Origin: Trichopria drosophilae
Lineage: Eukaryota; Arthropoda; Insecta; Hymenoptera; Diapriidae
Assembly: GCA_030407085.1 (NCBI GenBank)
Contig: CM059582.1
Coordinates: 53,333,001-53,397,000, forward strand
Direction: 5' to 3'
DNA: 64,000 nucleotides
The translations under genes and the position numbers were made by a program. A model generated the notes under the pieces. That model made no database searches. It saw only the letters and a program-made list of their open reading frames with translations, and was not told the DNA's origin. This document shows, one piece after another, positions 1-10,030 of this stretch (the first letter of the stretch is position 1; the number at the start of each line of letters is the position of its first letter).

Positions 1-434
1 TGAACATGAACAAAGTATCTGAAAAATTCCGACAATATTTCAGCGTTTTCCTCGATCAAAAAATCGTGAACCTTTTGCTGAATTTTTCGTGTTTTGCCGA
101 CATTTTGGATACTTTTACCTTTATTTTCAAAATGTTATTATGCCAATTTTAATGTTCCAGTCTCGAGGATACGATTTCTTTTCGACATTTTTTCACTATG
201 AAAATCGATGTAAAGAAAAAAACAATTTGAAAAAAGCATGTTTTTTAGAAATAATCGTATATTATAGTTTTTTTCATAATTGAGTTTTTTGAAAAACCGA
301 ACAAAAGATTAGGAACGTTTAATTTTTAGTCGAAATTTTACGTCAGATATGCCTGCGTGGTAATTTTCAGAACCTTTTTTTACACAAAATACAAGCGTAG
401 AAATCTATAGTGAAAAAATTCAGGTCTTAATGGG
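1..434. mobile_element. Right-hand end of a TTAA-flanked element cut by the window edge
   Basis: The stretch ends in TTAATGGGTTAA. This matches, in reverse complement, the TTAACCCATTAA ends of the foldback elements further right (for example at 8487 and 54580). The matching left end would lie before base 1. No coding potential was recognised. The call rests on the terminus alone. Confidence 0.35.
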
Positions 435-899
435 TTAATAAAAATTCTATTTGTTACATTTTTATTCTCCTCCGTCAATTTTGGATTAATTAATTGTAAC
501 CAAATTTTTGTTGTATGCTTTTATTAATATTTCAAACAAAATTAAGCATGGATTTGACGATACGTAGCTTAGATAAAAAATAAACAATTCTAACTCGGCC
601 AAAAATTTTTTGTTTCTTTGTCGACTATACCACTTAATTTGTGAAGAAAAATTCTAGGTGATAAAATGCGGTTTATAAAATCTGTTAAAACCGTAAAAAC
701 CGGCACTTTTTTCTTACTCGATCGCTTCCGTATCGAAAACGAATCAAAATAGAACAAAATTATACTGAACCATTATGGTAGAGTGAAATTTCCCACAAAA
801 ACGACAGTGACAGACCCAGTCTAAAATTCATAGTTTAGCCGTAAACAACACTCAAACGTAAACTTATAAGTCGAACAATAACCATTGTAAAACATGCGA

Positions 900-1287
900 G
901 TGCGGGTCGAAAAACCGACAAATCAAAAAGTCGACAAGTCAAAAAACCGACAGTCAATAAACCGACATTCGAAAAGCCGACAGTAAAAAACATGATAGTC
1001 CGCTTGTCGATGTGTAATTTTTTTATGTGTCGGCTTTTTTACTTCGGCTTTATGACTGTCGGTTTTTTTACCTGTCGGCTTTTTAATAGGTTCGGTTTTA
1101 AAAAGCCGACAGGTCAAAAAACCGACAATCGAAAAGCTGACAGCAACAAAATGACACGTCAAAAAATGATAGTCCGCTTGTCGATGGGTCATTTTTTTAT
1201 GTGTCGGCTTTTTGATTTCGGCTTTATGACTGTCGGTTTTTTAACCTGTCGGCTTTTTGATATGTCGGTTTCCTAGCGAGACTATTA
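900..1287. repeat. Degenerate GGGTGC-type foldback copy of iterated CCGACA words
   Basis: It begins GTGCGGGTCGAAAAACCGAC and consists of short units of about 14-18 bp, AAAAAGCCGACAGTC-like on one side and GACTGTCGGCTTTTT-like on the other, so it can fold several times. It lacks a clean right end. A sub-block beginning GATAGTCCGCTTGTCGATG occurs at 990, 1168 and 1632. The ORFs on both strands are by-products of the repeat. Confidence 0.6.
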
Positions 1288-1295
1288 ATTTTAAA

Positions 1296-1750
1296 AGGTG
1301 CGGGTCGAAAACGGACAAATAAAAAAGCCGACAGTTCAAAAAACCGACAGTCAAAAAACCGACAATCGAAAAGCCGACAGTCAAAAATCGACACATCAAA
1401 AAATGGATGCGGGTTGAAAAACCGACAAATCAAAAAGTCGATATGTCAAAAAACCGACAGTCAAATAACCGAAATCGAAAAGCCGACATTTCAAATATTA
1501 CTGTCCGTGTCCGCTCTTCAACGTGTCTATTTTCTTATGTGTCGACTTTTTGACGGTCGGCTTTTCGACTGTCGGCTTTACGACTGTCAATTTTTTGACC
1601 TGTCGGTTTTTCGACCTGCACCCCAAAAAAAGATAGTCCGCTTGTCGATGTGTCTATTTTTTTGTGTCGACTTTTTGATTGTCGGCTGTATGACTGTCGG
1701 TTTTTTTACCTTTCGTTTTTTTTTGTATGTCGGTTTTTCGACCCGCACCC
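1296..1750. mobile_element. GGGTGC-type foldback MITE with 8-bp target duplication
   Basis: The left end reads AGGTGCGGGTCGAAAA and the right end TTTTTCGACCCGCACCC, so the termini are inverted copies. It is flanked by the identical octamer ATTTTAAA at 1288-1295 and 1751-1758. The interior is made of inverted CAAAAAGCCGACAGT-like units and contains a second copy of the family (1405-1623). No coding capacity. An 8-bp duplication is typical of hAT, P and Merlin-type transposases, but the mobilising enzyme cannot be named. Confidence 0.75.
1405..1623. mobile_element. Nested GGGTGC-type foldback MITE
   Basis: It starts GGATGCGGGTTGAAAAACC and ends GGTTTTTCGACCTGCACCC. It is flanked by CAAAAAAT (1397-1404) and CAAAAAAA (1624-1631), a 7 of 8 match, so it appears to have inserted into the copy at 1296-1750. 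About 219 bp, nearly all made of inverted CCGACA-type words. Confidence 0.65.
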
Positions 1751-2096
1751 ATTTTAAACTATGGCTGTCACTAATATTTTTGTTGGAAATTTCACGTTCT
1801 ACAAAAAAAGTTCATTTTTCAGTGTAATTTTGCTCTATTTTGCTTCGTTTTCAATACGGAAGGAATCGAGTAAATAAGTCCCGGTTTTTACAGATTTTAT
1901 AAAGCATATAGTCAATTTGATCACTTTGAAATAGTGCATATATATTCTTAATGATACTAGAAATTATATGCATTTTGAAAAAATATTAATTTTTAAACTC
2001 TTATATTTTTAATCGCAATTTGAAAAGGCTAAAATGCTGCGGGAAAGCTGTTCGCTCGTTTTGGGGGACCAGATCCCCCAACAGATTTTCCGTGTA

Positions 2097-2705
2097 CAGT
2101 AGACCCCGTCTCAAGCTATACTGTCCTAAGTTATAAAACTATCCAAAGTTATACTACTTGCATGTCTATATATATTTTTGCACGTCTATATAAAAAATTG
2201 TTTCGTTTTTTGTTATATTAATTGTCTTTTATTTCTTTAGATTTATTATAATGCATGCTAACAAATCATATTCGCATACTGGTCTATTCCAAGTAATTAT
2301 CAAATCGAAATTGTATCAACTTTATAGTTATTGAATATAATTTTTCTCTTTCCTTTTTTTCTATTACCTTTTTTCGTTGTTAATTTCAATAATAGTTGTG
2401 ATTATAAATATTTCGACAAGGCCTAAACGTTTGTGAATCCGAGCGATTACGACGGAAGGTGTTTGAAATGTTTATGAAATTTCCAAACTGTTAATTATAC
2501 TAGTTGGTTTGTCCAAAGTTATACTACTTCTTCCCCTACTTCCCCCACCATGCTGTTCCACCGTGTGCTCGGAACTCAGAACGCGCCAGGCATACATACA
2601 CCCGCAAGACATATAAAAGAAAATACGGAAGTGGGGGTAGTGAGAGAATATAACTTCCCGCCATTTTGAAAGAACCGAGTCCATAACTTAGGATAGGGAC
2701 CACTG
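2097..2705. mobile_element. Pogo/Tigger-like MITE, 609 bp, TA-flanked
   Basis: The left end is TA-CAGTAGACCCC and the right end read inward is TA-CAGTGGTCCC; both arms carry CCTAAGTTAT just inside. The flanking TA (2095-2096 and 2706-2707) fits the Tc1/mariner/pogo target. It contains two copies of TCCAAAGTTATACTACTT (near 2140 and 2512). No transposase ORF, so non-autonomous. Confidence 0.7.
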
Positions 2706-2732
2706 TACTTTGGTCATTTGCGGAGTGCAATA

Positions 2733-2985
2733 CAGTAAAGTCTCGGTATATTTTCCCGCTCGGTTCCTCGCTTTTCCTTCCGGTCTCGTTATATTTGTCA
2801 AAAGAAGAAGAGCGCCGCTTCTCCCACTCCTGTCAGTCGCGTTACGTTCGTGACCTCATAGCAGGCCCTTGCTGAGGCCCCAGCGAGCAAGGGGGGGGGG
2901 GGGGGGAGAGGGGCCAAAGACAAATATAATGCGACGAAACTGGGACTTAAATATAGCGAGACGCAAATATACCGGCACTCTACTG
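2733..2985. mobile_element. Pogo/Tigger-like MITE, 253 bp, TA-flanked
   Basis: The ends read TA-CAGTAAAGTCTCGG and, from the other side, TA-CAGTAGAGTGCCGG, both followed by TATATTT. It carries a 16-base G run (2891-2906). A second copy of the family lies at 40780-41039. It sits about 230 bp upstream of the Ada2a/Rpb4 start codon, so it borders the promoter. Confidence 0.75.
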
Positions 2986-2989
2986 TAAC

Positions 2990-3216
2990 TCTTCCTTTCG
3001 AGACCCCGGAATTCCCAATGTCAGAGAAAATCTAAATTTTCAAAATTTTCCTCTCCTGAATTGATAGGACGCCATTAAACACGTAGTGACGTGTCTGACC
3101 AATCAGCGTTGCACATTCCGTCCTTGGCAGTCACATTTCTCTGACGCTAACGATTCACAGAGCATTTTTCGTCCGGGCTGAAATTAAGTTTTTTAAATCC
3201 TTTATCACGCGAAAAA
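2990..3216 (+). promoter_or_regulatory. Probable promoter and 5' UTR of the Ada2a/Rpb4 locus
   Basis: This is the only non-repetitive sequence between the upstream MITE and the shared start codon, and it is less AT-rich than its surroundings. It contains a CCAATCAG box (3099-3106), as bound by NF-Y, and a TGACGTG CRE-like word (3087-3093) just before it. No TATA box was seen, which fits a housekeeping promoter. The start site is probably between about 3120 and 3200; this is inference. Confidence 0.5.
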
Positions 3217-3280
3217 ATGGCAAATCCAAATATGACCGACATGACGGAAGAAGATGCAGCAGATCTGCAGTTTCCAAAAG
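3217..3280 (+). other. Shared first coding exon of Ada2a and Rpb4
   Basis: 64 nt of coding sequence (21 codons plus one base) ending at a strong donor, GTAAGAATT. Both downstream acceptors (3590 and 5204) continue in the same phase: G+AC gives Asp for ADA2a and G+AA gives Glu for RPB4. The amino acids resemble RPB4 N termini, so the exon is probably ancestral to Rpb4. Confidence 0.9.
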
Positions 3281-4951
3281 GTAAGAATTTAAAAAATATT
3301 CATTTGTCATTCTGAATACCTAACCTCAAAAGCGGAACGAACTCCGATTTATATTCCTGTTATAAATGGCATTTATTTTAAATATCGTTTATTTATTACT
3401 AGATGTTTGCATAAGTTTCCGTAAGAATCCAAAATTTTTTTTAGTATTTAGAGAGAATTTAGTCTTGCATATTGTCCAACACATTACTTCATTGCATGAT
3501 TAAATATTACGAGATTAGTTTTAATTTTGATAGGACTAAATTGTTTCTAAATGTTCTTTTGTTTCTAAGTAAAGGTTTTCTCACTTTCAGACTGCGCGTC
3601 GAGTAACAAGCCTGGTCTGGAGCTCGAGGTGTCAGTTGATAGAGAGCAAATCTTTGCTTCGGGCTTATTGTGTTATACATGTAAGTCTAGGTTAACCGAA
3701 CCATACATTCGATGTGCCAATTGTCTTAATATCGAGCTTTGTCCATTTTGTTTCTCTAACGGCTATGAGAAAGGTACTCATAAGAATCATCATGACTATA
3801 TTATCGTGAGAAACGAGTTTCCACTTATCGAAAATTCAGAGTGGACGGCAAGAGAAGAAATGGAACTAATGGATCTCTTACTTGAATGTGGTTATGGGAA
3901 TTGGACAGACATTGCGATAAGATTGAAGAAATCTCCCGAAGAATGCAAAATGCATTATTTAAAACATTATATCGATAATCAAAGTTTACCGGGATTGCCA
4001 AAAATTAAAGAAACTGTCGCAAGTCTCTTTTCTCAAGAGCCGGTTCCATACATGTTCAAACTAGAAGATATAGAAGAACCGCCCAGATTTGGGAATGACA
4101 CGCTTAACAAAAAGTTATTAGCAGGTTATAATCCTGCGCGAGCAGACTTTGAAGTAAATTTCGACAATTACGCAGAATTAATCGTATCGACTTTAAAGTA
4201 CGATGAATTTTCTCCTGAAGATTCTGATTATGAGCTTGGACAAAGTTTGCAGGTGGCGTTGTTCAGCGCTTACAATAACAGGTTACAGGAACGAATGCGT
4301 CGTCATACGATTATAAGAAACCATGGTTTGATTTCGTGTAGACGAACCGTATCGTCCCTGTACAGGTACGATGCAACAATAACACGAACAATTGCAGAAA
4401 GACTTACTGTATTCATGCAACTTTTAAGTGGCATGCAATTTGACTTTTTAATGGAAGGTTTACATCGAACGGCAGAATTAAAAAGTAATATTACGAAACT
4501 TATAGATTATCGTAAAAATGGACTAAAAAATTTTCATAGTATACCAATTTATAAAAGGTTACTAAAACTTCGACAAGAAAATGAAAAAGAGAGGAGACTT
4601 TACACGAATAACTTGGATTGTAATTGGGAAAGTATTCTTCCAACGGGGGAAGTCAGTTCGAACGCCACTACGACAGTAACTTCGTTACAAAGAAAAGTAG
4701 CTCCTCCGTTAGAAATTAATGGTCTTCCAGGTTACGATAAACTTGCATCTCCCGAAAAAGAACTTTGTTCGACCGCTCGAGTGGTTCCAGCTAGTTATTT
4801 AGATTTTAAAAATATATTAATAGCCGAAAGCAAGAAAATGGGAAATTTAAAATTGGCACAAGCAAGGACATTACTTAAAATCGACGTTAATAAAACTAGA
4901 AAAATTTACGATTTTCTTACAAGTCAAGGTTATATTAATAAACATAATTGA
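3217..4951 (+). CDS. Ada2a: Transcriptional adaptor ADA2a, exons 3217-3280 and 3591-4951
   Basis: ADA2a is a nuclear scaffold that links the GCN5 acetyltransferase to its complex (ATAC in Drosophila). The joined frame gives 474 residues. A ZZ-type zinc finger is seen with Cys49, 52, 63, 66, 72 and 75 and His85, 88 and 89. A SANT/Myb-like domain follows at about 105-149, with Trp106 and Trp126. A SWIRM domain occupies about 395-474 and ends in YINKHN. Length and domain order match the ADA2 family. Exon 1 is shared with Rpb4. Splice sites are AAAAG/GTAAGAA at 3280/3281 and TTTCAG/ACTGCG at 3590/3591, with a codon split after its first base. The large exon has no Met before about residue 112, inside SANT, so the protein must start at the shared ATG (AAAAAATGG context) and carry 21 RPB4-type N-terminal residues. 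Linkage to Rpb4 argues for Ada2a rather than Ada2b. Confidence 0.95.
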
Positions 4952-7548
4952 ACAGTTTCAGTGCGAATAAAAAGACAGTATTGTGTAACGTGTCTACATA
5001 CCGAAATAATTTATACGCAGTCGAAGTACAATTGTTTTTGTGATATTAGATTTTTATAAGATTTAGTTTTAAGTAGTTGTACACTGATTTGTATGGAATT
5101 AATGTTCTCGTTATACATTTTGTACTAAATATTGTTCGACTATTGCTAAAAATAAAATATTTTATGCAAAGTTTGAAATCAATAATGGTCGTATTTTCCT
5201 TTAGAATTTGAGAATGCAGAGACATTGCTGATATCGGAAGTGCATATGCTTTTGGAGCACCGTAAAGCACAGAATGAATCAGCCGAAGAAGAACAGGAAT
5301 TTTCAGACGTTTTCATGAAAAGTCTAACCTACACAAATCGCTTCAGAAAATTCAAAAACAAGGAAACGATAGCCGCTGTTAGAAAGTAAGATATTTATAA
5401 TATATTTTTTATGTTTATTACAGCCTCAGGGAATACAGTATAATAACAGATGAGTATGATGTGTGACGAATAATAATGAAATCGTTTGAATAGATCTTTT
5501 TTATGAGAGTAATATTTTTGGTTATCGACAACATCAATCATATTTAATGAAGTTTTTAACCCTTTCGCTGCGGATGACAAAGATCTTTGTCATTTAGAAC
5601 TTTTCAAGTCAATAATGCATTCAATTTAAAAACTCGACCATTTTTAGAAAGTTTAAGACATATCGAACAACATGCTGTTGTCCTTTTTCAAACACACAAT
5701 GTCAAAAAAAATGTTTATTTTAAGATTTTGTAAAAATCTTTGTCAAGACACTGTATTAGGTCAATTTCTGCATTAAAAATTAATGAAATCGATACAAACT
5801 ACCTGATTACAAGTATGACGATATATTTTGAAAATTCAAAATGGCGGATCCAATAACGCGGGTAAATTTTTCAAACAATGATGTTAGCCTTCCCCCATTA
5901 ACTTCGATTTACAATATCTACTTGCACACTTTACTACGAGGAAGTTCGAGAAAGGTCTTCAAAATGCACTTTTTTTTTATGTTTTTTGTATTTTTTTGTT
6001 TTATATATTTGAATTTTAAAATAAAAACTGTAAAATTTTGGACTCCAGAAATCAGTGTTTTATCCCACATGTAACATGATAACTCGGGAGTACATAAAAA
6101 AAAATTGTGAAATTTACACGGGATAATCTGGACAGATAATAAACTCTATAAAATATTTATTAAAAAACTAAAAATAAAAATTTGTAGCTGAAGAATCGAA
6201 GACGTTTTTGGTGCAAACCAAAAATTCTGTATAAATATTCTATAAATAATTCTGCACTCTACAGGAGATTACGAAAATTAAATTGCTGCAATCTTGAATC
6301 CGCCATTTTAAATGTTCGAAATCTGGCTTTAAATTCGTATTTGAGGTCCCGAAACCTCCAGAGGAAAAGTATGAAGCAAAATAGTTTAGATTTAGAAAAT
6401 TTGTCCGCCATATTTAATCTGCCATTTTGAATTTGTGAAATCTGACTTCAGATTCGTAATCAGCGACCCTGGAAACCCCCAAGTAACAAGTATGAAGCGA
6501 AATGATTGCAATTTAGATAATTTGTCCGCCATTTTAAATTGTCGAAATCTGACTTTAAATTTGTATTCGAGGTCCCAAAAAAACTCCGAGAAAAGGTATA
6601 AAAAACAATAGTTGGAATTTAGAAAATATGTCCGCCATATTGAATCCGCCATTTTAAATTTTCGAAATCTGACTTCAGATTCGTAATCAGCGATCCTGAA
6701 AACCTCCGAGTAACAAGTATGAAGCGAAATGATTGCAATTTTAAATAGTTTGTCCGCCATATTGAATCCGCCATTTTAAATGTGTGAGAAGTAACTTTAA
6801 ATTTGTATTTGAGGTCCCAAAACACCCAAGAAAAAGTATCAAGCAAAATAGTTGGAATTTAGAAAAATTGTCCGCCAAATTGAATCCACCATTTTGAATT
6901 TGCGAAATCTGACTTCAGATTCGTAATCAGCGACCCCGAAAACCTCCGAGTAACAAGTGTCAAGCGAAATTCTTGGAATTTAGAAAATTTGTCCGCCATA
7001 TTGCATCCGCCATTTTGAATTTTCGAAATCTGACTTTAAATTCGTATTCGAGGTCCCGAAAACCCCCTAGAAAATGTATCAGGCAAAGTAGTTGGAATTT
7101 AGAAAATTGGTCCGCCACATTGAATCGGCCATTTTGAACTTGCGAAATCTGACTTCAGATTCGTAATCGGCATCCCCAAAAAATACACAAAGTTACAGTA
7201 AAATCTAAACAAATTTTTTTTCCGCTTTTTGGGCACTTTTGCGAAATTTTCGCCGCAGCAAAGGGGTTAAACAGTATTTTACGAAAAAGAAAGTATCTTA
7301 TTTCTCTAAAACTAATTTCAAAGATTTTATTCAAAATGTTTTAAATTTTAACTAATTAAATTATTTTTAAAAGTTTGTTAATGCAGAAAAAGTTACACAA
7401 ATTCGAGCTGGCGTCGTTGGCTAATCTCTGTCCAGAAACTCCAGAAGAGGCAAAGGCTTTAATACCGAGTCTTGAGGGTCGCTTAGAGGATGAAGAACTT
7501 CGGACAATTTTGGACGATATTCAGACGAAACGATCTCTTCAATATTAA
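3217..7548 (+). CDS. Rpb4: RNA polymerase II subunit RPB4, exons 3217-3280, 5205-5385, 7374-7548
   Basis: RPB4 pairs with RPB7 to form the stalk of RNA polymerase II. Joining the three exons gives 139 residues, the usual metazoan length. The N terminus [20 protein letters not shown] is acidic. Exon 2 encodes the helix with [16 protein letters not shown]. Exon 3 encodes the conserved C-terminal part with [18 protein letters not shown] and ends [11 protein letters not shown]. Exon 1 joins either to the Ada2a exon or, skipping it, to 5205 (acceptor TCCTTTAG). The exon 2 donor is AGAAA/GTAAG (5385/5386) and the exon 3 acceptor TTTTTAAAAG (7373); the latter has a weak pyrimidine tract but is the only one that keeps the frame into LLMQKK. 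Intron 1 for this product (3281-5204) contains the entire Ada2a exon and its poly(A) signals. Intron 2 is inflated by a 1.7-kb TTAA-flanked element. Confidence 0.95.
4966..5156 (+). promoter_or_regulatory. Candidate poly(A) signals of the Ada2a transcript
   Basis: AATAAA occurs at 4966-4971, 15 bases after the Ada2a stop, and again at 5151-5156, 49 bases before the first Rpb4-specific exon. Cleavage here would end the Ada2a mRNA before the Rpb4 exons, so polyadenylation and exon skipping probably compete. Confidence 0.6.
5560..7266. mobile_element. TTAA-flanked element inside Rpb4 intron 2
   Basis: The left terminus is TTAA-CCCTTTCGCTGCGG (TTAA at 5556-5559). The right terminus read inward is TTAA-CCCCTTTGCTGCGG (TTAA at 7267-7270), 16 of 18 positions identical. 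TTAA plus CCC ends are characteristic of piggyBac-type target and termini. No transposase is present. The right part is a tandem array (6300-7190). Without the element the intron would be about 280 bp. Confidence 0.7.
6295..7190. repeat. Tandem array of eight units of about 120 bp in two alternating types
   Basis: The core CCGCCATTTTGAATTT-like word recurs at about 6301, 6419, 6527, 6647, 6769, 6887, 7008 and 7127, giving steps of 108-122 bp. Units alternate strictly between one followed by TCGTATTCGAGGTCCC-like text and one followed by TTCGTAATCAGCGACC-like text, so the array is four dimers of about 240 bp. The minus-strand ORFs here are translations of the repeat. Confidence 0.85.
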
Positions 7549-8486
7549 GGCGGATACCCACCTGTATCCCAAAACAATTAACAGTTTTAATACTATAATT
7601 AATTCAAATAGAGGAGAGAATATCTTACAGCTATTTAGTAAAATTGTATGAATGAAAGTGTGTATGACAATAGAAGTATGAATATCCGAGAGAAAGTTGT
7701 GTAAATGTCTTCCGACTGGAAGATTTGATATGTCTGATAGTTTTATACAAGATTATCACAACAAAATTATAACGGCATATTGTATAAAGTTATCAACATT
7801 TTGTGAGGTTATGATTGACTTTGTGCGATGGATATCAATTTATTTAACGTAATAGAAGTTGACCTTTTTCTGAATATTTTTCTAACGTACATATTCGGAA
7901 ATTATATTTCTCGAAATGCAGAACATTTTTATAGAATATATCATTTTTAACAAGAAACGACAGTGAAATTGTAAGTAACAGTTTAAACTATAGTTTAACA
8001 ATAATGGAAATAGCAGAACTTTTGTCAGCATTTGTAAAAAATTCAAGTTATGCTCATTTTTGAATAAATTATTTGTTCATGGCCAATAATATACTAAGTA
8101 TAAATACTAATATTTATAAGCTACTTTTTATTTTCAGACCTAACTTTGGAAGTTATTTTTAGGCCTCCATGACTGTTGGGCAGTTCTCCAGGATCGTTAC
8201 TTCGTCAATTACGGAAGTACAATTTTTGTATTATTGTAATAAGTTATTTACTATCTACATTTTTTATTTCTTTGGTGCAGTAATAATTCTTTTTTATTTA
8301 GTTTAGCAAACTTTCCACTACGCATTGCTTGTTCATCTCATTGGACAGGTGCCAGGAAGGTTTAAACGAAAAATCTTGTAAGGATTTCATTAAAATGTAT
8401 AGAAATATGTAATGTGTCGTAATATTTGGTGATAATGCAGAGAATAATCGATTGTATACTAAGTAATATAATTAAGAACATTGTGT
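7549..8486 (+). other. Rpb4 3' UTR and downstream spacer
   Basis: AT-rich, no ORF. AATAAA at 8063-8068 is the first canonical poly(A) signal after the Rpb4 stop. That would give a 3' UTR of about 540 bases; an earlier non-canonical site is possible. Nothing else recognised. Confidence 0.45.
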
Positions 8487-8490
8487 TTAA

Positions 8491-9669
8491 CCCATTAATG
8501 CCCAATGCACAGAAAGATTACTGCAACTTCAACACTGATTTTCAATATGAAATAAATTTCGAATGACATAAAAACCAACAGATTCTACCATTTTCAAGGT
8601 CGCTCTTTCGAATGGTAGCAAAAAATTTAATAAAAAATTGAAATTTATATATAATTTTGACATATATAGTAGAAAAACAAGATTTTTTCAGAAAGCATTT
8701 TTTACAAATATCGAGTTTTTGAAACAATATCCTGTTTTGAGTGAGCTAAAACATATTGCAAGGGTGCTCTCGATACTTGTACTTAAAAGATACACTGGTG
8801 TATATTTGAAATTTTTGATATCAGTTTCAAAATAATCACTGCATTTACAAATTCCTTTTCAAAATGTAACCTTTTTTTCTTGAAAATTATGGACTGAAAA
8901 TTTTATAAGAACAATTGTGAGTTCTAGAATAAGTCGAAGAGTACCCACGAATTTTTTCAGAATGCTTTGCCACAATTTTTATTTTTGAAAATTTCGAAAA
9001 ATCGAAAGTTTGAATTTTCTAGAAAATTAATTATTAGTCTTGAAATCCATAAAAGTTTAACAATCCTTTTTTTTTGAAAACTATAGACTTTGACGCAAAT
9101 ATCCGTAGAAGGAAAATTTTCTAATTTTAAATGACTTTTTTCAAAATTTCGATTTTTTGAATTTTTCAAAAATAAAAAATTGTGACAATACATTCTGAAA
9201 AACTCGGAGGGTATTTTTCGACTTATTTTAGAACATAATTGTTCTTGTAAAATTTTGTGTAAAGTCCATAGTTTTCAAGAAAAAAGATGGTTAAATTTTG
9301 AAAAGGAATTTGTAAATGCTGTGGCCATTTTTTAATCTGATATCGAAAATTTGAAATATATATCAGTGTATCTTTTCAGTACAACTATCGAGTGTATCAA
9401 GACTATATTTTAGCTCACTCAAAGTAAGATATTGTATCGAAAACTCGATAATTGTTAGAAAATGTGCCCTAAAAAATCTTGTTTTTCTACTATATATGTC
9501 AAAATCATATATAAATTTCAATTTTTTAAAAACTTTCTTACTACCATTCGAAAGAGCGGCCTTGAAAATGACAGAAACTGATAGTTTTTATTTTTTTCGA
9601 AATTTATTTCACATTGAAAATAAGCGTTAAAGTTGTGGTAAACTTTCGCTGCAGTTGGGCATTAATGGG
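8491..9669. mobile_element. TTAA-flanked foldback element, about 1.18 kb
   Basis: The left end is TTAA-CCCATTAATGCCCAA (TTAA at 8487-8490) and the right end read inward is TTGA-CCCATTAATGCCCAA (9670-9673). The two halves are inverted copies almost throughout; for example, CATTCGAAAGAGCG at 9545 mirrors CGCTCTTTCGAATG at 8602. It shares the GGTCGCTCTTTCGA word with the element at 10031. No transposase. The short ORFs are foldback artefacts. Confidence 0.8.
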
Positions 9670-9673
9670 TCAA

Positions 9674-10026
9674 TGAATTAATTTGTTTCCATCGAAATGT
9701 AGTAAGTTTTGACACTTGACATTGACAGATTCATAGAGATATAAGTTAATTCTGTTACTTGGTATTCGCTCCTTTAATTTTTTCATTACAAGCCAAATGT
9801 TACCATCACGTTATGTATATCTAAAGTTTCAAACCATTGAGAAATATGTACCTTAAGATTTCTCAAAGATTAAAATAAATTAAGGAAGTTTTTCATCCGT
9901 TGATAAGGATGATAACTTCCATTTTTTTATCGCGAATTAACAATAGAGCACACGATCCTTTCAAGTCGTATGAGTTTTTTTATTAATAATCGTACGTAAA
10001 ACTCACTTATACTATTTATTTATACA
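9674..10026. other. Spacer between two foldback elements
   Basis: AT-rich sequence with no ORF or repeat recognised. Confidence 0.4.
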
Positions 10027-10030
10027 TTAA

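Larger units (their letters stand above)
661..1925. repeat. Foldback element with arms at about 661-835 and 1760-1925
   Basis: The left arm (words TTATAAAATCTG, AAAAACCGG, ACTCGAT, CTTCCGTAT, GAAAACGAA, GTGAAATTTCC, AGTGACAG) reappears in the same order as the reverse complement in the right arm. The arms are imperfect inverted repeats of about 170 bp. The loop is filled by the later GGGTGC-type insertions (900-1750). The outer boundaries are not sharp and no target duplication was found. Confidence 0.65.

Noticed and set aside
923..1827. ORFs of 69-137 codons on both strands
   Set aside because: They run through the CCGACA foldback arrays; the proteins are just repeats such as CRLFDC and KPTDK read from the iterated words.
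2472..2730. Minus-strand ORFs within the pogo-like MITE
   Set aside because: They overlap each other in different frames, lie within a non-autonomous element and match no protein family.
3629..3631. GTG at 3629 as the Ada2a start codon
   Set aside because: The frame is open upstream to the acceptor at 3590 and joins in phase to the shared ATG exon; eukaryotic initiation at GTG is not needed.
6392..6846. Minus-strand ORFs of 122 and 75 codons
   Set aside because: They are translations of the 120-bp tandem array and contain its repeated unit (KMADSIWRT).
7381..7383. ATG at 7381 as an independent start, or AG at 7385-7386 as the Rpb4 exon 3 acceptor
   Set aside because: The acceptor at 7373 restores the conserved [10 protein letters not shown] segment and keeps the frame; the later AG would shift the frame.
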